NCBI GenBank assembly: GCA_039796575.1
Contig: JBDKJP010000017.1
Location: 49,307-113,306, forward strand
Source: UBA668 sp039796575
Lineage (GTDB): Bacteria; Actinomycetota; Acidimicrobiia; Acidimicrobiales; Ilumatobacteraceae
Length of the DNA stretch: 64,000 bases
Direction: 5' to 3'
Shown here: positions 59,955 to 64,000 of the stretch, piece by piece
How the letters are laid out: every line of letters starts with the position of its first letter
How positions within the stretch are numbered: the stretch's first letter is position 1
Program-made: the position numbers and the translations under genes
Notes under the pieces: model-generated
The model's database searches: none
What the model saw: only the letters and a program-made list of their open reading frames with translations
Told to the model about the DNA's origin: nothing

Positions 59955-61072
59955 CGATGCGCCTCTACGACACGGCCCGCCAGGCCGTGGTGCCGTTCGA
60001 GCCGGGTGCGCAGGTGTTGATGTACACCTGCGGCATCACGCCCTACGACGCCACCCATCTCGGCCACGCGGCCACGTTCATCGCGTACGACGTGCTGCAG
60101 CGTCGCCTCATCGACATCGGCCACAGCGTGAAGTGCGTCCGCAACGTCACCGACGTCGACGATCCGCTGTTCGCGAAGGCCCGTGAGCTCGGTGTGCACT
60201 ACCTCGATCTCGCCGCCGGTGAGGAGGCGCGCTTCGAGCGCGACATGGAGGCGCTCCACGCGCTGCCGGTGCACAGCACCCCGCGCGCCTCGTCCGCCAT
60301 CCCCGACATCCGTGGGTTCATCGGCATGGTGCTCGACCGTGGCTTCGCCTATGAGTCGGGCGGCAGCGTGTACTTCGACGTCAGCAAGTTCCCCTCGTTC
60401 GGTTCGGTCAGCCACTACACCGAGCAGGAGATGATCGCCATCGCCCGCGAGCGCGGTGGCAAGGTCGACGACCCCAACAAGCGGCACCCGCTCGACTTCG
60501 TGCTGTGGCACCCGAGCGAGCCCGACGAGCCGAGCTGGGACACGATGTGGGGCCCGGGTCGTCCGGGTTGGCACATCGAGTGCAGCGCGCTGGCGTTGCG
60601 CGAGCTCGGCACCACCATCGACCTCCACGGTGGCGGCAGCGACCTCATCTTCCCGCACCACGAGTGCGAGCGTGCGCAGAGCGAGGCCGCCACCGGCGAG
60701 CCGTTCGTGAAGCACTGGATGCACGTGGCCATGGTGTACATGGACGGCCACAAGATGTCGAAGAGCCTCGGCAACCTGGTGTTCGTCGACGCGCTCCGCC
60801 GCGAATGGGACCCGCGTTCCATCCGCCTCGCCATCATCGAGCACCACTACCGCCTCGAGTGGGAGTGGGACGACACGCTGATGCCGCGCAACAAGGCTCG
60901 TCTCGAGCACTGGAGCCGGGGCGGACACGGCGAGAGCGGTGTCGTCGACGACGTGCGCGCCGCACTCGACGACGACCTCAACACCCCGGCCGCCATCGCT
61001 CTCATCGACGAGGCGGCGGCCAAGGGACTCGGCGTCCACGACGCCGCCGCACTGCTCGGCGTGGTGCTGTAG
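59951..61072 (+). CDS. mshC: Mycothiol ligase (cysteine:GlcN-Ins ligase)
   Basis: A 373-residue class I synthetase-like enzyme that joins cysteine to GlcN-inositol in mycothiol synthesis. It has MYTCGITPYDATHLGHAATF (zinc Cys and HIGH-type motif), RNVTDVDDPLFAKA, PGRPGWHIECSALALRELG, DLHGGGSDLIFPHHECERAQ and KMSKSLGNLVFV. CGITPYDATHLGHA separates MshC from true CysRS (CGPTVYDxxHIGH), and the protein lacks the CysRS anticodon domain. Mycothiol is confined to actinobacteria, which supports the host assignment. Confidence 0.93.
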   Translation: MTMRLYDTARQAVVPFEPGAQVLMYTCGITPYDATHLGHAATFIAYDVLQRRLIDIGHSVKCVRNVTDVDDPLFAKARELGVHYLDLAAGEEARFERDMEALHALPVHSTPRASSAIPDIRGFIGMVLDRGFAYESGGSVYFDVSKFPSFGSVSHYTEQEMIAIARERGGKVDDPNKRHPLDFVLWHPSEPDEPSWDTMWGPGRPGWHIECSALALRELGTTIDLHGGGSDLIFPHHECERAQSEAATGEPFVKHWMHVAMVYMDGHKMSKSLGNLVFVDALRREWDPRSIRLAIIEHHYRLEWEWDDTLMPRNKARLEHWSRGGHGESGVVDDVRAALDDDLNTPAAIALIDEAAAKGLGVHDAAALLGVVL

Positions 61073-61078
61073 AGCCAC

Positions 61079-61084
61079 TATGAT
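61079..61084 (+). promoter_or_regulatory. Consensus-like -10 before the plsC leader ORF
   Basis: TATGAT is followed by seven bases and the ATG at 61092, the same spacing seen at the other leaderless genes in this window. Confidence 0.55.
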
Positions 61085-61091
61085 CCGCGCC

Positions 61092-61118
61092 ATGTCGACG
61101 GAGGCGCGGTCCACGTGA
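61092..61118 (+). CDS. Eight-codon leaderless upstream ORF of plsC
   Basis: The ATG at 61092 opens a frame of eight codons (MSTEARST) that ends with TGA at 61116-61118. That stop overlaps the GTG start of plsC at 61115 (GTGA). A TATGAT hexamer lies exactly seven bases before the ATG. The arrangement predicts that ribosomes entering at the leaderless end terminate on the plsC start and re-initiate. The GGAGG at 61100-61104, inside the small ORF, could help. The peptide itself has no evident function. Confidence 0.5.
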   Translation: MSTEARST

Positions 61119-61876
61119 AGGCGAAGGGCGCGGGCAAGGCGCAGTCGCGGTTCCGTCGCGTCGCGCGTCCCGTCGCCAACCAGCTCTGGGACTTCCAGCT
61201 CGAGGGGTTCGACCGGCTTCCGGCGGAAGGCCCCGCCATCCTGGCGCCCAACCACGTCAGCTTCCTCGACTCGGCGTTCCTGATGCTGCAGGTGCCGCGC
61301 AACATCAGCTTCGTCGGCAAGGCCGAGTACATGGACTCGTGGAAGACGAAGTACTTCTTCCCGATGATGGGCATGATCCCCATCGATCGTGCGGGTGGCG
61401 ACAAGAGCCAGGCCGCGCTCGACACCGCGGAGGCCGTGCTCCGCCGTGGCGAGCTGTTCGGCATCTTCCCCGAGGGCACCCGCAGCCGCGACGGCTACCT
61501 CTACAAGGGTCGCACCGGTGCCGCACGCCTCGCGCTGAAGGTGGGTTGCCCCATCTTCCCGGTCGGGGTGGTGGGCACCCGCGAGATCCAGCCGCCCGAC
61601 GCGAAGCTGCCGAAGATCCGCCAGTCGTGCACCATCCGCATCGGCCGACCCATCAACGTCGCCCGGTACCAGTCACGTGCCGACGACCACCTCTTGCTGC
61701 GCCAGATCACCGACGAGCTGATGTTCGAGATCCGCGAGCTCACCGGGCAGGAGTACCGCAACGTGTACGCCGGGAAGACCGCCGAGACCGAGCCCACGGT
61801 CACGGCGAAGGTCGGCACGGTGGCCGAAGGTCACGTCCGCCTCGGCCAACCTGTCGGAGTAATGGCCGGGGACTGA
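61115..61876 (+). CDS. plsC: 1-acyl-glycerol-3-phosphate acyltransferase family protein
   Basis: A 253-residue PlsC-type acyltransferase that acylates lysophosphatidic acid or a similar lipid. Motif I is APNHVSFLDSAFL (the HxxxxD variant His-Val-Ser-Phe-Leu-Asp). Motif III is IFPEGTRSRDG, and IPIDRAGGDKS and CPIFPVGVVGTREIQ follow. The GTG start gives a basic N-terminus. No membrane helix is obvious. Its start is embedded in the stop of the eight-codon leader ORF, which suggests coupled translation. Confidence 0.9.
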   Translation: MKAKGAGKAQSRFRRVARPVANQLWDFQLEGFDRLPAEGPAILAPNHVSFLDSAFLMLQVPRNISFVGKAEYMDSWKTKYFFPMMGMIPIDRAGGDKSQAALDTAEAVLRRGELFGIFPEGTRSRDGYLYKGRTGAARLALKVGCPIFPVGVVGTREIQPPDAKLPKIRQSCTIRIGRPINVARYQSRADDHLLLRQITDELMFEIRELTGQEYRNVYAGKTAETEPTVTAKVGTVAEGHVRLGQPVGVMAGD

Positions 61877-61890
61877 TCGCGCCGCGCCCG

Positions 61891-61896
61891 TACAAT
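61891..61896 (+). promoter_or_regulatory. -10 hexamer of thrS
   Basis: TACAAT lies nine bases before the ATG at 61906. The transcript would be leaderless or nearly so. Confidence 0.5.
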
Positions 61897-61905
61897 GGGC
61901 GACCT

Positions 61906-63879
61906 ATGGCCGAGATCACGATTTCTCTCCCCGACGGTTCGCAGCGCTCCCTCCCCGACGGTGCCACTGCGACCACCCTCGCGGCGTCGATCGGGTCACG
62001 GCTCGCGAAGGCCTCGGTCTCCGCGGTCGTCAACGGCGAGGAGTGGGATCTCGGTCGGGCACTTCCCGACGGTGCCGAGGTGGCCATCGTCACCGCCGAG
62101 TCCGACGACGGCCGCCACGTGCTGCGGCACAGCACGGCGCACGTGCTGGCCCAGGCCGTCACGCAGCTGTTCCCCGGTGCGAAGTTCTCCATCGGGCCGG
62201 CCATCACCGACGGCTTCTACTACGACTTCGAGCTGCCCGGTGGCCGCACGTTCACGGAGGCCGACCTCGAGTCCATCGAGGGTCGCATGCGCGAGATCAT
62301 CAAGGCCGACCAGCCGTTCGTGCGCGACGAGCTGCCCGCCGCCGAGGCACTGCGCGTGTTCGCCGACCAGCCGTACAAGTGCGAGATCATCGAGCGCGTC
62401 TCGTCCGGTGCCGCCGACAGCGACGATGCCGGCGAGATCGGCAGCGGCGAGACCATCAGCGTCTACCGCAACACGCCCGAGTTCGTCGACCTGTGCCGCG
62501 GCCCGCACGTGCCGAGCACCGGCAAACTCGGCCACTTCAAGCTGATGAAGGTGGCCGGCGCCTACTGGCGCGGCAACGAGAAGGGCCCGATGCTGCAGCG
62601 CATCTACGGCACGGCGTGGGAGAGCAAGTCGGCACTCGACGAGCACCTGCACCGCCTCGAGGAGGCCGAGAAGCGCGACCACCGCAAGCTCGCCACCGAG
62701 CTCGACCTGCTCAGCTTCCCGCAGGCGCTGGGCGGCGGCCTCGCCGTGTGGCACCCCAAGGGTGGCATCGTGCGCAAGCTGATGGAGGACTACAGCCGCG
62801 AGCGGCACCTCCACGGCGGCTATCAGTTCGTCTACACGCCCCACCTCGCGAACGCGAACCTGTTCGAGACGTCGGGTCACCTCGGTTGGTACAAGGACGG
62901 CATGTACCCGCCGATGGAGATGGACAACGGCACGTACTACCCGAAGCCGATGAACTGCCCGATGCACTGCCTCATCTTCGGCAGCCGTCAGCGCAGCTAT
63001 CGCGAGCTCCCGCTGCGCCTGTTCGAGCTCGGCACGGTGTACCGCTACGAGCGCGCCGGCACGTTGCACGGCCTGATGCGCATCCGTGGCTTCACGCAGG
63101 ACGACAGCCACATCTACTGCACCGAGGAGCAGTTGCAGGACGAGATCGCCTCGCTCCTCGACTTCGTGATGAGCGTGCTGCGCGCGTTCGGCTTCCACGA
63201 CTTCACGGCCAACCTCAGCACGAAGGACCCGCAGAAGTACACGGGCACCGACGAGAACTGGGGGCGAGCCACCGAGGCGCTGCGCCTGGCGCTCGAGAAG
63301 TACGGCCTGCCCTACAAGATCAAGGAGGGCGACGCCGCCTTCTATGGTCCGAAGATCGACATCGACGTGAAGGACGCCATCGGCCGCACCTGGCAGCTGA
63401 GCACCATCCAGTGCGACTTCAACCTGCCCGAGCGGTTCGAGCTCGAGTACGTCGGCGCCGACAACGCCCGCCACCGGCCCATCATGTTGCACCGCGCCCT
63501 GTTCGGCTCGGTGGAGCGTTTCTTCGGTGTGCTGGTCGAGCACTACGCCGGTGCCTTCCCCACGTGGATGGCGCCCGTGCAGGCTCGGGTGCTGCCGGTG
63601 GCCGACGCGCACCAGGCGTACGCCGAGCAGGCAGCGGAGCAGCTCCGCGCGGCCGGTTTCCGTGTCGACGTGGTCGATGCCAACGACCAGCTCGGCAAGC
63701 GCATCCGTGCCGCGAAGCTCGAGAAGCTGCCGTACGTGCTCGTCGTCGGCGACGACGACGTCGCCAACCAGACCTTGGGCGTCAACCCGCGCGGTGGGGA
63801 AGTGGAGCGCGGCGTGGGTCTCGGCGAGTTCATCGGCCGCCTGCGCGCCGAGATCGACGAGCAGTTGGCCGTCAGCTAG
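61906..63879 (+). CDS. thrS: Threonyl-tRNA synthetase
   Basis: A 657-residue class II synthetase with all domains: TGS (ITISLPDGSQRSLPDGATAT), editing domain with HSTAHVLAQAV and CRGPHVPSTGKLGHFKL, catalytic core with MNCPMHCLIF, ELGTVYRYERAGTLHGLMRI, RGFTQDDSHIYC (zinc His/Cys positions) and PIMLHRALFGSVERFFGVLV, then the anticodon-binding domain. Unlike ileS it has no T-box; it follows a leaderless -10. A hairpin begins ten bases after the stop. Confidence 0.96.
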   Translation: MAEITISLPDGSQRSLPDGATATTLAASIGSRLAKASVSAVVNGEEWDLGRALPDGAEVAIVTAESDDGRHVLRHSTAHVLAQAVTQLFPGAKFSIGPAITDGFYYDFELPGGRTFTEADLESIEGRMREIIKADQPFVRDELPAAEALRVFADQPYKCEIIERVSSGAADSDDAGEIGSGETISVYRNTPEFVDLCRGPHVPSTGKLGHFKLMKVAGAYWRGNEKGPMLQRIYGTAWESKSALDEHLHRLEEAEKRDHRKLATELDLLSFPQALGGGLAVWHPKGGIVRKLMEDYSRERHLHGGYQFVYTPHLANANLFETSGHLGWYKDGMYPPMEMDNGTYYPKPMNCPMHCLIFGSRQRSYRELPLRLFELGTVYRYERAGTLHGLMRIRGFTQDDSHIYCTEEQLQDEIASLLDFVMSVLRAFGFHDFTANLSTKDPQKYTGTDENWGRATEALRLALEKYGLPYKIKEGDAAFYGPKIDIDVKDAIGRTWQLSTIQCDFNLPERFELEYVGADNARHRPIMLHRALFGSVERFFGVLVEHYAGAFPTWMAPVQARVLPVADAHQAYAEQAAEQLRAAGFRVDVVDANDQLGKRIRAAKLEKLPYVLVVGDDDVANQTLGVNPRGGEVERGVGLGEFIGRLRAEIDEQLAVS

Positions 63880-63888
63880 GTGTGACGA

Positions 63889-63907
63889 CCAGGGAGGTTG
63901 TCCCTGG
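63889..63907 (+). terminator. Hairpin after thrS
   Basis: CCAGGGA and TCCCTGG form a perfect seven-base-pair stem with a GGTTG loop. It starts ten bases after the thrS stop and has no U-tract. Confidence 0.55.
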
Positions 63908-64000
63908 CGGGGTGGTGTTGGTGGTCCGCGGTTGAGGTGAGCCCTCCTTGCGAGGCTGTGGGTCTCTCACAACTCACACCGCACAAGGAGAAGCTCGTGT
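63908..64000 (+). other. Leader region of a gene cut by the window edge
   Basis: AAGGAG (63985-63990) followed six bases later by GTG (63997) looks like the start of a gene that continues outside the window. CTCCTTG (63944-63950) is the exact reverse complement of CAAGGAG (63984-63990), so the ribosome-binding site could be masked by a hairpin. Nothing can be said about the product. Confidence 0.35.

Overview
The window is high-GC DNA, and almost every base is coding. It most likely comes from an actinobacterium, and I would guess the class Acidimicrobiia (inference). Support for this comes from a mycothiol ligase (MshC), an F420:NADPH oxidoreductase, an MtrA/MtrB pair followed by a GerMN lipoprotein, a bacterial proteasome activator (Bpa), SepF and DivIVA/Wag31 beside ftsZ with no ftsA, and a division/cell-wall (dcw) cluster. 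Genes very often overlap by four bases (ATGA, GTGA). Many genes or operons start with a TANNNT -10 hexamer only 6-9 nt before the start codon, which implies widespread leaderless transcription.

Layout. 1-7.3 kb: the end of an aminotransferase gene, a receiver-only response regulator diverging from a histidine kinase with two DHp-like segments, a membrane protein, glpK coupled to a CoA-transferase gene, and pfkA. 7.3-11.2 kb (minus strand): a small membrane protein, an inositol-phosphatase-family enzyme, mtrA, mtrB and a GerMN lipoprotein. 11.2-14.1 kb: polyprenol-phosphate glycosyltransferase, Nudix, dinB, DUF3040. 14.2-18.6 kb (minus strand): moxR, DUF58 and transglutaminase. 18.6-22.2 kb: ROK kinase, acyl-CoA dehydrogenase, a small hypothetical, HNH nuclease, lipoate-ligase-like protein.

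22.2-40.7 kb is the dcw cluster: mraZ-rsmH-ftsL-ftsI-murE-mraY-murD-ftsW-murG-murC-murB-ftsQ-ftsZ-pgeF-yggS-sepF-divIVA. It makes the peptidoglycan precursor, flips and polymerises it, and builds the Z-ring. murF is absent from its usual place between murE and mraY. The promoter carries phased MraZ boxes, two near-identical palindromes lie just upstream, and a structured spacer separates mraZ from rsmH.

40.7-49.1 kb: a T-box leader with an Ile specifier and ileS, DUF167, a cysteine-free DksA-like protein with a histone-H1-like Lys/Ala/Pro tail, lspA, rluD, a palindromic repeat block, an Rrf2 regulator, a phosphodiesterase and bpa. 49.1-64 kb: dnaE, a hypothetical, a nitroreductase, a DUF35/thiolase pair, a lipoprotein, a DUF255 thioredoxin-like protein, an InhA/FabI-type reductase, the F420 reductase, mshC, plsC (behind an eight-codon leader ORF) and thrS.

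The most unusual items are the MurG with a replaced HE-x-N motif, the cysteine-free DksA fusion, the leaderless upstream ORF of plsC, the overlapping divergent -10 elements, and the repeats and leader RNAs around mraZ.
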